Shown one piece after another: positions 1 through 10,792 of a DNA stretch of 64,000 nucleotides. Origin of the DNA: Cycas panzhihuaensis. Lineage: Eukaryota; Cycadophyta. The notes under the pieces were generated by a model. The model saw only the letters and a program-made list of their open reading frames with translations. It searched no databases and was not told the origin of the DNA. Location: assembly GCA_023213395.1 (NCBI GenBank), contig CM041465.1, positions 111,855,741 through 111,919,740 on the forward strand, written 5' to 3'. Position 1 is the stretch's first letter; every line of letters starts with the position of its first letter. Both the position numbers and the translations under genes were made by a program.

Positions 1-106
1 CTTACCTATTTTCCTAATTAACTTATTAAAAATAAATACCTAAGCTTTTTTAGTATTTTGTCCTTTTTACTTTTTATATTTTTGGTTATAAATGTAAACT
101 ACCTAT
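1..106. other. AT-rich flank left of Copia-1
   Basis: No coding or structural signal is visible. The last five bases (102-106, CCTAT) are the left target-site duplication of Copia-1, repeated at 6403-6407. Confidence 0.6.
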
Positions 107-462
107 TGTTTAGGAACATGAAATTATACACAAATGTTCCCATCCAAAGAATCTTTTACCATACACAGTAAGTAAATAAGAGTATACATAGAAAATAGAT
201 ACACAATACATAGGATTTACTTGGGAAAACTCTTTTAAGAAAACAACCACTACAAAATGATCCTTAATGGATCACATTGATTATTGCACAATTGATTTAT
301 TACATTAAATACACAATGATGCAAGGCTTTTATACTCTTCCAAGAGGTGTCACTCGATTAGGGTTGTGACCCTCTAAATAAGTCACACCTTTTCATCTAA
401 TCACCTGAGTTAAACCATATTAACATTAATATAGTAGCTTAATAATTAACTATGATATTAAT
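107..462 (-). repeat. Copia-1 3' LTR
   Basis: This 356-bp LTR begins TG at 107. It aligns along its whole length to 6046-6402, with long shared stretches such as the segment around 'ggatcacattgattatt'. The CA end is mutated to AT at 461-462. The minus-strand purine tract abuts it at 463. Confidence 0.92.
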
Positions 463-474
463 ATCCCCCTTTAA
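463..474 (-). other. Copia-1 polypurine tract
   Basis: The minus strand reads TTAAAGGGGGAT directly against the LTR, as expected for the plus-strand primer of reverse transcription. Confidence 0.8.
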
Positions 475-599
475 TGTGAATATGGGGAGCCCACCAACTA
501 CAATAGTTGTGTTATCATGAAGGTTGGAACTATCTTGTAACTTCTTTATCCTTATCAATATATCCTCTCTTAAGGATAATATTGGTGAGTCCTAATCTA

Positions 600-2063
600 G
601 TATACATCTTCGTGAATTAATCTTCAATTACTGGCTTGGTGAATACATCTACAAATTGGAATTTACTTGAATAATAGTTGACCTACAGATTCCCTAACTT
701 GATATGTTCACAGATGTAGTGGTGCTAAATCTTGATATACTTCATACATGCATGAAACTCTTGATTTTTTGATATACAAATAGTACTCTAATTATTAACA
801 AAGATAATTAGATATAAATTAGAAACTCCAAGAAACTCTAAGAGACCTTGCAATGATATAACTTCCTTTGCACTAGCACCGAGTCCTTGATATTCTATCT
901 CTATAGAAGATAATGCTACTATCTATCGCTTCTTCAACTACCACAAAATAAATCCATTACCAACACCAAATAGGTATCTAACAGTGGACTTTTGATTGTC
1001 AGAGTCTCCTCCCCAATCAAATTCCATGTAGCCATGCAACTTTATCTCTTCACCTCAATGGTATTCAATACCAAGATTAATTGTCCCCTTCAGGTACTTT
1101 AGAATTTGCTTTGCATGCAACTAAATGAGGCTCTTGAGAATTTTGCATATAGTGGGAAACCAATTCAATAGTGTATGCAATATCTAGCCTAATATGACTT
1201 AAGTAGATTAGACTCCTACTAACTGGTGATAGTTCATTCCATCTACAGAGGGTTTGGCCATATCCTTCTACAACCTTGCACCCTTTACATATGGTATTGC
1301 AATAGGTTTGCAATTCTATATGCTAAACTTATCTAATAGGTTCTTCACATACTATAACTACAACAACATGATTTGATCATCCATATGCTTGATCTAAATA
1401 CCCAAGAAATAATAAAGTCTCTTGAGGTCTATCATGTCAAATGAAGCTCTGAAATTAGACTTGACTTCAATTATAACCTTAACATAGTTACTGCTAATGA
1501 TTAAATCATCAACATATACCACACAAGTAATTGTTAAAGTCCCTCTTCTTTTCACATACAAGCTTGGGTTAAGTTTTGAAATCTCAAAATCTTCAGCTTT
1601 CAACTTAGTATCTATCTTTTTATACCAAGCATAAGTGCTTGTTTCAGGCCATAGATTGACTTCTTTAACTAGAAAACAAGATGCTCCTAAATCCTAGAGG
1701 TTGTGATATATAAATCTTCTCCTTTAGATCTTCATTAAGGAATGCAAACTTAAAGTCTATCTCATGTAACTCCCAACCATAAGTAGATGCTAAGTAAATA
1801 AGGAAGCAGATTATTGTTATTCTAAAGACTAGTGCAAATGTCTCCTCATAGTGAATTCCTTTTTTTTGCTTGAATCCTTGCATGATAAGTTTGGCCTTAT
1901 ACTTGTCCACCTCTCTATTGGAGTGCATCTTTGTTTTATAGACCCACTTATATCCAACAAGATTCTTTGTTAAAGGGAGTGTAACCAAATCCCACGTATC
2001 GTTCTTCATCAGAGAACCATACTCCTCCTCTATTACAGCTCTCCAATGTGGATCTCCTTTCAC
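600..2063 (-). pseudogene. Copia-1 reverse transcriptase and RNase H remnant
   Basis: This is the minus-strand end of the pol gene. The RVT_2 N-terminus is readable at about 2063-1665, with a WDLV segment, a YKWVYKTK motif and an HEIDFKFAFLNEDL region that corresponds to the QMDVKSAFLNG block. The catalytic segment VYVDDLIIS is intact at about 1540-1500. A decayed RPDIAY-like block lies near 1200. RNase H follows, with GYMEFDWGGDSDNQKST near 1040-980 and an HHYICEHIK / FTKP tail near 730-620. Several stops and frame changes separate these segments, so the gene is dead. The assignment rests on the order and motifs of the family. Exact ends are approximate. Confidence 0.9.
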
Positions 2064-2441
2064 TTCATCGAATGAATCAGGATCACTAGAGTTATTGGTG
2101 TCTACTAGTAGAGTTTGACTACCATGTTGACTTCTTATTCATCTATCATTAGTCAAGGTTTACATTGCCACACCAAAATATTTGATAGTCTTCCTTACCC
2201 ATAAAGGTATAGAAGGACCCGTTGCTAGAGGTACTTCTTATCATGGTGGCTCCTTACTATTACATGTCCCACTTGGTTTTGCTTCCTCAAGTGTTCTAGT
2301 GACTAGCTCATCATCCTCTTAACTTGATAAATTTGGGAATGGAAGAAGCGATAGGTAAAAAGACTCCTCTAATGATCTTTCAATATGATACATTAATAAC
2401 TTATTAAATTTTACATCTTGACTAACCACAATCTTCTTTCC

Positions 2442-3820
2442 TTATGGATCCCAAAGTTCATAGGCTTTATTCTCAATGCAATACCCCATAAATATGCACT
2501 TTAGATTGTTCTGATCCAACTTCTTATGGGTATGATCTAGGATATGGGAATATGCAATACACCCAAAAGTTATTAAATGGCTAATGAAAGGCTTCCAACT
2601 AGTCCATTTCTCTTCAGGGGTCATGCTATGAATTACTTGAGTAGATACCTAGTTTAAAATATAAATAATAGTTGCCACACATTTTGCCCAAAACTTCAAT
2701 GACAAGTTTTTAGCATGCATTATACATCTCGCCATCTCTATTATGCTATGATTTTTCTTTTTAGAAACTCTATTTTTTTGTGGGATGTACATGACCATAA
2801 ATTCTCACTTTATACCATGATTGTGATAGATCTAATTAAATGTATGGTTGTCATATTCCTTGTCATTATCACTTCTTAAAGATTTTATTTTCTTATCACA
2901 TTCATTTTCCACTATTGCTTTTTAGTCACAAAAGCAATCAAAATCTGACTTGCTATTAAGAAAGTAGACCCAGGCCTTCTTGGTGTAATCATCCATAAAC
3001 ACAAGGGTAGACTGAGCTCCTAATATCAAAGGGTTAGGGTGTGGTCCCATTATATCTGAGTGCATAAGTTCTAGCTTCTCCTTGGCTCTCCAAGTGGTAT
3101 CCCAAGCAAAAGGATCGCAATGATGCTTGCCATACATACACCCTTCACAAATACCATCTAAGTAGGAAACTGATGCTAATCCATCCACCATCTTCAACCT
3201 CTTCAATAGTGCAATGCTTATGTAATTAAGATGTTTGAGGTACTTGTGCCACAATTTACTCACATCATCTACGCTAGTAACAAAGGCATGGGAATTCTTA
3301 TAAGATTAAAATTTTTCAAATACCCAGAAGTTGTCCCTAACTTTTCCAATAGTAATGATAGAAAAGTTTTGCTTTGGATCTTTAATTAGGCATTTATCAT
3401 TATAGAACTCCACCTTTAAGCCTTGTTTATAGATTTCCTAGGCTAAAAGAAGGTTCAACTGTATCTTGGGTACATAGTATACCCTGGTAAACTTACCTCC
3501 TATAATGGATACTTTTCCAATACCTTCCACTGGTAAGACATAAGCATCTCTAAGGATAATTTTAGTACCACTCTGATTTTTGGTCATTGTATCAAAGTTC
3601 TACTTCTAGTAAGAGATATGATTCTGCACTCTAGAGTCAAGCACCCAATAATCTCTCTAATCTGACTTAGTTGATAAGATCTATGATCTAACAAAATGAG
3701 TTGTAATTCTCCTCTCTTTATCATCTTGGTTAACTTTGTGCTTATCATGATACCTAAACTAATAATTCTTCTTATGGTGACCATCCTCCTTTTAGTAATT
3801 GCATTTTCTATTGAACTTCT
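2442..3820 (-). pseudogene. Copia-1 zinc knuckle, protease and integrase remnant
   Basis: On the minus strand a decayed CCHC knuckle (about 3810-3775) is followed by a protease core reading WVLDSRVQNHIS near 3660. Family members normally have DSG, so the catalytic-triad glycine is replaced by Arg. Next comes the GAG-pre-integrase zinc-binding domain (about 3263-3110), with LWHKYLKHLNY and CEGCMYGKHH. The integrase core then starts with HSDIMGP and FMDDYTKKAWVYF. The C-terminal block (2624-2442) has TPEEKW, FGCIAY and CIFMGY, which are typical of Copia integrases. Stops and frameshifts lie between the blocks. The protein would have processed the polyprotein and inserted cDNA; here it cannot. 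Confidence 0.9.
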
Positions 3821-3905
3821 TCTTATCTTGTGAACTTTCTCTTAACCTCAGTGTGATCTTCTCCTCCTTTGTTGCCTCTTTCCTCTAAATTTTTATGGCT
3901 AGGGC

Positions 3906-4563
3906 CTAACTTGAATCAAAACCTCTAAGTATTCCATGATGTTTAAGATTAGCATCCTCCACTAGAATTAAATTTTTAAGCCCATCAAATGTTTCTGCTT
4001 CCATTGCTTTGTATCTATGATAAATGGTTTGGAAAGTGGCAAATGCAGATGGTAGCTTTGACATGATTATCATGAATACCAATGCATCATTAATTGAGTT
4101 ATGATTCAATTCTTCTAGATTATTCTTCAAGTTTGTGATTTTATTAAGGTAGGAACTGATGTTATTCTCATCTTCCATATGTGAATTGAGCAACTCCAAC
4201 ATTAGGGCAAGATGCCTATTCATCTTCTTCTTCTTAAATGTATCACATAGTTTTGTCCATATTTCATCTAGTTCATCTAAGTTTTGAACAAAGACTCTCT
4301 AATATGATGCTAATGTTAGTTTCAATAGTCCCAGAGCCATAAATTTCTTCTTTGAGATGAACATATTCTTTATGGTCTAATGGAATCACGTCCACCTTAG
4401 CCTTAGTGATACCCCTGAGTTGATTCATCTTTAAAATGAGCTCTATATTGGCCTTCCACTTGCTCAAATTATTACCATTGAAGATAACCTTAGGCATAAG
4501 GTGCTCTATCGTGAGAAACATGCTTTGATACATATCAACTAACACCAAAACAAATGTCTTCAA
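3906..4563 (-). pseudogene. Copia-1 gag remnant (UBN2-type)
   Basis: Two minus-strand open stretches (4563-4273 and 4223-3906) give a Copia capsid-like protein. The first contains the N-terminal block with FNGNNLSKWKANIELILKMN. The second contains the helical UBN2-like region, with SYLNKITNLKNNLEEL and a LPSAFATFQTIY motif. A short break near 4223-4273 separates them. The family forms the cytoplasmic virus-like particle. The start of the gene is not certain; the methionine at 4563 is only the first in the open stretch. Confidence 0.85.
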
Positions 4564-6033
4564 GATAAAAATACACCCTTGTGTCCTCCTCTAGCTTTAA
4601 GGGCACACTCTGAAGGGCACCAAACATTGATTATTTATGCATTAAGGGAGTCACTGACTATTTTCTCTCATAAATAGCCAACAAATGCCTTGAAATAACC
4701 TTAAAAAGTGTAAAAAATAACCCTTAAAGCATTTAAAATGGCGCTCTATGAACAAAGAATGGCTCCACATAGTAATAATACATGGTCTTTAAGTCATAAA
4801 CACAAGAAAACACCTCGATCTACATTCAAAATGAGTCAAGGATGCTTCAAATATCATCAAAAATACTTCACACTATTGAAAAATTATGATATCAATGGTA
4901 AAGGGTCCCCTTTATAAAGTTATGTTAAAGGGAATATACCAAAGACTATATTTTTAAGAGGGGCGACTTTTCAAAATGTCCACACCTTATAACTAAATGT
5001 ATGCATTTGAAATCTCACTAGAATTATATCCAAGATGTTACCAAGTTTAAACCTTAGTATAAAACGTCAATTTACTCAATGAAAAGTCACATGGTATGAT
5101 TATAGAAGGCATGGCTACCACTTCAAATTTCTAGCGTACATACTCACCATTTAGACCAATGACTCTTAATATGGGTCTCCACACCGTGAAATAGCTAGTA
5201 AGTAGCTTGAATAAGGATAAACTTGCTCCAAAGATACATGGCTATCATAGTGAAGTGCTCAACCAACACAAGCAAGCATCCAACCAAAGAAAATAGTGCC
5301 CAACCACCATAAGTAGTACTTCACCAGCCTTAATATAGCCCAACTAGTATTTAATGGAGTTAGAATAATAGAAAATTAGCCTAGCCAACCCTTAAACATG
5401 CCAAGTCATGATAATAAGAGCCCAATTGACCTCAATATGGTTATTTTAGGCACAGTTTTTGCATACAAGTATATAATATCCTCAAAAATATAGAAAATTT
5501 TTAATAAAACAGCCTTCAACTACTGTAAACTTCAGTCCAACACTTATATTTAGGTAGAAAGCTGCTAATATAGGCTTCAATCACATCTATAGGTGCTACA
5601 TAGAGGTTTGATAGTAAGTAGTACCTACAAATAACCTCATCTTATTGATTTTTATTATACTTTGATGAGAAGTATAAAGAAATTATATGCACACAGGATT
5701 GGTTATCCTTATAGTCATTGAATCACCATCAATGCATAGCTCACTGGATTGATCACTATAACAGTTTATCAAGCAACTTCATATGGCCCTAATGAGCCAA
5801 CTCCAACTAAAAATGTGGCCTTCACACCTAGATATTAACTCTAATAAACCCTTATTCTCTACTAAATAGTGATTTTCACTCCCTTAACCACCATTGATAT
5901 GATGTGCCTCCTTTTGTATATCACTAGAGATGATGCACCCTTAGGATAAGTCCAGGGTTTGACAGTTTCACCTGGCAACTAGTGATCTCAACACTCCACT
6001 CAATGTCAAGATTTAGCTATGTAGGTCCCTATG
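4564..6033 (-). other. Copia-1 long leader without recognisable genes
   Basis: About 1.47 kb lie between the primer-binding site and gag. I see no coding motif, LTR or inverted repeat here. This is long for a Copia leader and could hide a decayed insertion. Confidence 0.6.
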
Positions 6034-6045
6034 TCTCTGATACGA
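6034..6045 (-). other. Copia-1 primer-binding site
   Basis: The minus strand reads TCGTATCAGAGA immediately next to the right LTR. It matches the common plant TGGTATCAGAGC site for initiator tRNA-Met with a few substitutions. Confidence 0.8.
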
Positions 6046-6402
6046 TATTTGGGTACATGAAATTATACTTAAATATTCCTATTCACAAAATCTTTAACCA
6101 TACACAGCAAGTAAATAAGAGTATATATAGAAAACAAATGCATAGTATACATGGTTTATGTGGGAAAAGCCTTTCAAGAAAAAAACCACCACAAAAGGAT
6201 CCTTGATGGATCACATTGATTATTGTATAATTGATTTGATACATTAAATACACAAGGGCTTAAGGCTTTTATACTCTTCCAAGAGGTGTCACTCGATTAG
6301 GGTTATGACCCTATGAATAAGTCACACCATTTTGCTTAATCACCTTAGTTAAACCACATTAATATTAATATAGTGGCTTAATAATTAATTACCATGTTAA
6401 CA
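6046..6402 (-). repeat. Copia-1 5' LTR
   Basis: This is the partner of 107-462. It starts TA (decayed TG) at 6046 and ends CA at 6401-6402, followed by the duplication CCTAT. Confidence 0.92.
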
Positions 6403-6890
6403 CCTATGTATAAAGATATACTTGCCATAATTTAACATCATTAGTGGTTGATTTTTGGAAGTTTTATTAGCTACAATAGCTTTTACCTCATTAGTGATTA
6501 AGTTTTAGAGGTTTCATTAGTATAGTTTAGCCTCTTTAGTGACCATCTCATATCTTGTGAGTGAGTAAGGTTATGGGGTCTTAGAGGGACTACAGCGATC
6601 ATGATAGTTTAATAGGAACTACCATAGTTTAGGCTCTTTAATAAATGGATTTCTTAAAGCCATAGTTTATTCTCATTACAAAGAAGTAATCCATCTATTA
6701 GGATGATGGAGAATCTACTAAAATACTTTAGGATCTAAGAAATCATGTGCTCTAATTAATATATTAAGTAAAACTAACTAAATAATGCAAGAAATAAGCA
6801 GAAAACATGTGAGAAAAATAGAATATTAGAGAACATGGGTGAATTTGTCACCACATAAGGCTTGATTTTGGCAAAGCTTCTGCATAATAT
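6403..6890. other. AT-rich sequence without recognised gene
   Basis: There is no coding signal. A loosely repeated 'cattagtg..tt' word recurs at about 6440-6540. It may be the outer part of the Copia-2 LTR, but no LTR terminus could be fixed. Confidence 0.4.
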
Positions 6891-7703
6891 TTAAAGTAAT
6901 ATAGAAAGCAATGGTATAAGGTTTAATTTATAAGCAACCCATCAATATTTTGATGAATATAATTGGCTAACTAAGTGGCACATACAATAGACCTAACCAT
7001 ATTATACAAGGAGATTAAATTACAACAAAGGGTCACCTAAATATTATAATCTAAATATAATCTTATATAAAATACAAGAAATGGAGTTAATATTACATAG
7101 TTTTAACACCCTTCCTTAATAGCAGCTTTATTTCTTCAGATGCCAAGGTCATGTCAAAATCATTTAAACTTCAATTTACTAAGTGCTTTGGTGAAGATGT
7201 TTGTAACTTGGTCTTTAGTTGGATAGTAGACAAGATTAACATTTCCATTATAGACATGCTAACAGATGAAGTGATGATGGATTTGAATAGGCTTAGTTAT
7301 AGTAACATACAAAGTAATGGTACAAGGTTTAATTTATAAGCAACCCATCAATATTTTGATGAATATAATTAGCCAACTAAGTGGCACATACAATAGACCT
7401 AACTATAGATTAAATTACAATAAAGGGTCACCTAAATATTATAATATGAATATAATCTTATATAAAATACAAGAAATAGAGTTGCTATTACATAGTTTTG
7501 ACACCCTTCCTTAATAGTAGCTTTATTTTTTCATGTGCTAATATCATATTAAAATCATTTAAACTTCAATTTACCAAGTTCTTTGGTGAAGATGTTTGTA
7601 ACTTGGTCTTCAATTGGATAATAGACAAGATCAACATTTCCATTTTGGACATGCTAATAGATGAAGTGATGATGGACCTGAATATGCTTAGTTCTAGCAT
7701 GAA
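6891..7703 (-). repeat. Tandem direct duplication of the Copia-2 3' end (about 406 bp, two copies)
   Basis: Copy 1 (6891-7297) and copy 2 (7298-7703) are clearly related throughout. On the minus strand each holds the last part of RNase H (HHHFI, YYP, KDQVTNIFTK in copy 1), then a purine tract (AAGGAAGGG), then an LTR start TGTYAAAAC at 7108 and 7503. Coding continues further upstream only next to copy 2, so copy 1 is an extra partial copy. Confidence 0.8.
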
Positions 7704-8157
7704 ATATCAAATTCTTCACCATCTTCAATACACTTTAATTGTCACAATAGAGGATGGTGGGTGCACGCTATTAAAGTCAAAGCTTAGCGAGAATCCTTCT
7801 AGGCCAAATTAACTCCATTGTACCATGGACAACTACTTTTTATTCTATTTTAGTGGAGTAAAGAGCAACATTTAGCTACTTCTTATAGCTCCATGAGATT
7901 ACAACTGAGTTCATGTCAAAGTAATAACTTAAAGTTGAGTGGCAAGCATCATGATAACTTGCCCAATCAACATCCATATATCCCTTTAGGATATGAGAGT
8001 CAGTTTGGTTGTATTCAAGGTCAAATTGATGTGTGCCATGTATATATTTGAGAATCTTGGTAGCAACTTTCCAATAAGATACTTTTGGTTATGACATATA
8101 CCTAGAGTAAATCCCTAATATATATGAGATATCTAGATGAGTGTAGGTGAGATATAT
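7504..8157 (-). pseudogene. Copia-2 pol C-terminus: end of RT and RNase H
   Basis: The minus strand encodes the Copia RNase H with GYMDVDWASYHDA at about 7985-7945, a following STLSYY segment, and a final block with NGNVDLVYYP and TNIFTK near 7650-7580. The upstream part (8157-8040) is the end of the RT region. Stops interrupt it, several at positions where the family has Gln or Trp. The gene continues without a frame change across the 2.1-kb insertion into 10277-10792, which shows that all these pieces were one element. The purine tract at 7504-7512 marks the 3' end. Confidence 0.85.
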
Positions 8158-8421
8158 TGTTATATGCTTATCCTATAACCAAATCAATATAAAGAAATAT
8201 ACAAAGAAATAGAAGAAATAAGATGAAAGAAGAAGGTAGGGTTCCGAAGAACATCCATTAACATATCATTGTATGATATTCTCCTCTTTACAATAGAGTG
8301 GGGTATATATAAAACTCACCCCCATCTTATTATATTCCCACCTTTATATCAACCAATCCTATTAATCCTCATATGATGGAGGGTCATAGCCCTCTCTAAC
8401 ATGTGGTGTAGGCTCACTACA
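8158..8421 (-). repeat. LTR of the 2.1-kb element (3', minus)
   Basis: It is 264 bp long, TG...CA, and closely similar to 10013-10276. Confidence 0.93.
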
Positions 8422-8437
8422 TTCCCTCTCCCCTTAG
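8422..8437 (-). other. Polypurine tract of the 2.1-kb element
   Basis: The minus strand reads CTAAGGGGAGAGGGAA directly against the LTR. Confidence 0.85.
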
Positions 8438-8802
8438 ATGCTTTGCCCTCAAAGCATCCTAATACATAGATGCATGTGACCACCTCCTGTTATTGGTGTC
8501 CAACTGATAGGTCCATTGAAGGTTGTCTAAAAATCTGTGCATAGAATAAGGATCTATCCATCCCAAGTAGATCTTTATGTGTCTGGCATCTCGATAACCT
8601 TGGAACCTCAAGCTTGAATGATTTGTGTGCTTGCGATACTTAGTTTATGAGGGATTTGTATAATATGTGTTTTGATGCTGAGTCTCTTGATAATATGGGT
8701 GTCGATAAGGTCCCACTTTGGTATGTGCTCCAACTTTTGATGAGTGATAGTCTTCCTTGTCCTTGACTATGACTAGTGGTGTGGAATGACAAACAGTTTC
8801 TA

Positions 8803-9235
8803 CTATGTTACCCTACTGCTCCTTTTCTCCCTTATCATCTTTCTTTTGCTCTTGACTTTGAGGAGTGGGGAGAATTCCTTGTTCCACTTTATGATTATAT
8901 TTCTCAAGTATTTGAGGAGCTCCTTCTTTGTCTTGCTCAAGGCTTTGTATCTGATTCCACCAAGAATCATCATATTTTGAACCAATGATAAACTTGAACC
9001 ATAAATATGAAGTACATTGACTACGTATGTTATACCACTACTTAAACCAAAGATAACCTTCTCCTTGTAGATACAATGAGGCTACTTTAGTCGACTCTAT
9101 GTTACTTAGATAATGAGCATCAAGTGATTTTAAATATGTAGACATATCATTGAGCCAGTCTTTTATAGAGAGAGTTCTATCTGCATTAAATATGTGAGGT
9201 ATGGGTCTTTTTGTAGCCATGTTGATATAGGTATA
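8803..9235 (-). pseudogene. Gag-like remnant in the 2.1-kb element
   Basis: Two minus-strand open stretches are present. The first (9220-9038) starts MATKRPIPHIF, followed by DWLNDMSTYLKSLDAHY and ending EGYLWFK, which resembles the start of a Gypsy-type Retrotrans_gag domain (helix, then an aromatic W/F-K block). The second (8985-8803) is Lys-rich, with KTKKELLKYLRN. Together they suggest a truncated Gag. A stop follows the first stretch. No zinc knuckle or enzyme motif is seen. Similarity to Gag is moderate, so another small retroelement protein is possible. Confidence 0.55.
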
Positions 9236-9998
9236 GGAGAGACTAGGGGGTGTCTATAACTAGTTATCCTCTAATTTTAATACAAAGAGATATTAGGCCT
9301 CAAGAGCAATGGTTTGTGACCAAGGTCTGAACAACCAAATACAATATAGAAACTTTAACTTTAACTTTAAAATTTTAATTATGAAAAAAAAATATGGCCC
9401 AAAAGTACATAAAATATGGCTAAAAGTCATAGCCACTAAAATACAATTCCAACGGTTTAGACAAAATTAAATTCTGATATCTAAATCAAAAGTTATAGCT
9501 ATTTAAGAAATTTGTTGCTAGGGTTTCTAAGGACTGTAATAGTACCTTCTAATAAAATGATAATAACTCTTTACTTTAACCTCTAATTGACTTCAAACCA
9601 CTTCCATTGGAAACAAAATTTAAAAACTCATAGAATAAAAAAAAAATTAAGGTCATTTGGACACCTGTAGCTAAAGTTATGGCTCTTTGAAGTTGAGGTT
9701 GAAGATCTGTCCCAAAAATACGTCAACAGAAAAGTAGGTTAAAATAAAATTGGCGATAATTTCTGTAACTTTTTTTCAAAAATAGTATTATGAACACTTA
9801 AAAATTATGGCATGGGCTCTTTCGTCTCAAATTCTTTGATGTTTTTTTAAGAATCTTTCATTTTTTGCTCCCAACGAGTAGAACTTCCATATGCTGAAAA
9901 CCTTAAAAAAAAAATTTGGCCAACAATGAATCCCTAGCTCTTGTATGGATTAGAAAATGGCTTTGATATTTCAGGTAGCTTTCCATGATCGCAACGCA
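9236..9998. other. Leader of the 2.1-kb element, no gene seen
   Basis: AT-rich and without ORFs. It lies between the primer-binding site and the gag-like start, as expected for an untranslated leader. Confidence 0.6.
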
Positions 9999-10010
9999 GC
10001 TCTGATACCA
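9999..10010 (-). other. Primer-binding site of the 2.1-kb element
   Basis: The minus strand reads TGGTATCAGAGC, an exact initiator tRNA-Met-type site, two bases from the right LTR. Confidence 0.92.
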
Positions 10011-10012
10011 CT

Positions 10013-10276
10013 TGTTACATGTTTATCCTATAACCAAATCAATATAAAGAAATATATAGAGAAATAGAAGAAATAAGATGAAAGAAAAACGTAGGGTTCC
10101 AAAGAACATCCATTAACATATCATTGTATCATATTCTCCTCTTTACAATAGGGTGGAGTATATATAACACTCACCCCCATATTATTATATTCCCACCTTT
10201 ATATCAACCAATCCTATTAATTCTCATATGATGGAGGGTCATAGCCCTCTCTAACATGTGGTGTAGGCTCACCACA
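10013..10276 (-). repeat. LTR of the 2.1-kb element (5', minus)
   Basis: It is 264 bp long, TG...CA, and adjoins the primer-binding site. Confidence 0.93.
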
Positions 10277-10792
10277 CATATGAGGCTCTTTAAGTAACTA
10301 CTAATACAAAGTGGAATCAAAATATTTCCTTATTTATCTACGTTTATCTTGGTTCCTATCTCCATAGGAATTAGTACTAGTTTGTAGTCTATCATCCTAA
10401 ATCTTTCTAAGAGCTCATTGGCATACTTTGTTTGAGTTAGGAAGATGTGTCCTAGTTCTTGCCAAACTTCAATTCCAAGGAAATAGTGGAGTAACACAAG
10501 ATCTATCATCTTAAGTTATTTTTTTATTTTGATTGAAGTTAAGTAATGTCATTTATATTATTGCCAGTAATTACAAGATCATTCACATAGAGAACTATGA
10601 TTATGATCAAACTATCTCTAACCTAAATATACAAACATGGATTAGAGGGTAAACATTTGAATTTATGCTAGTTAAGAAAGGCATTAATCTTCATATACTA
10701 AGTATGCAATGCTTATTTAAGTCTATATAAGGCTTTCTTAAGTTTATAAACTAAGTGTTTTTGGCCTAGAATAACACAATTGAGGGGTTATT
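10277..10792 (-). pseudogene. Copia-2 reverse transcriptase, middle part
   Basis: The minus strand holds the RVT_2 segment with KLKKALY near 10750-10720. A decayed YVDD-type block lies near 10600-10560, and the downstream palm/thumb region runs to 10277. It is cut at 10792 by Gypsy-1 (target TTATT) and at 10277 by the 2.1-kb element. The frame of the segment at 62922-63125 continues into this one once the Gypsy-1 insertion is discounted. Stops are frequent. Confidence 0.82.

Larger units (their letters stand above)
107..6402 (-). mobile_element. Copia-1: full-length degenerate Ty1/Copia LTR retrotransposon
   Basis: This is a complete Copia element read on the minus strand. Two related LTRs (107-462 and 6046-6402) bound it. 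The 5-bp duplication CCTAT occurs at 102-106 and again at 6403-6407. A primer-binding site resembling the initiator tRNA-Met type lies just inside the right LTR, and a purine tract (minus strand) lies just inside the left LTR. On the minus strand the order is gag, zinc knuckle, protease, integrase, RT and RNase H, which is the Copia order (integrase before RT). Every coding part is broken by stops and frameshifts, so it is not autonomous. The element length of about 6.3 kb is normal for the superfamily. The lineage within Copia was not determined. Confidence 0.93.
8158..10276 (-). mobile_element. Non-autonomous 2.1-kb LTR retrotransposon with a gag remnant
   Basis: Two 264-bp LTRs (8158-8421 and 10013-10276) begin TG and end CA. 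A full tRNA-Met-type primer site and a clean purine tract lie just inside them, giving minus orientation. The flanks are TATAT on the left and CATAT on the right, a plausible 5-bp target duplication with one change. The 1.6-kb interior carries only a short gag-like stretch and no protease, RT or integrase, so the element depends on another for movement. It splits the RT gene of Copia-2; that frame resumes on both sides. Confidence 0.9.
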
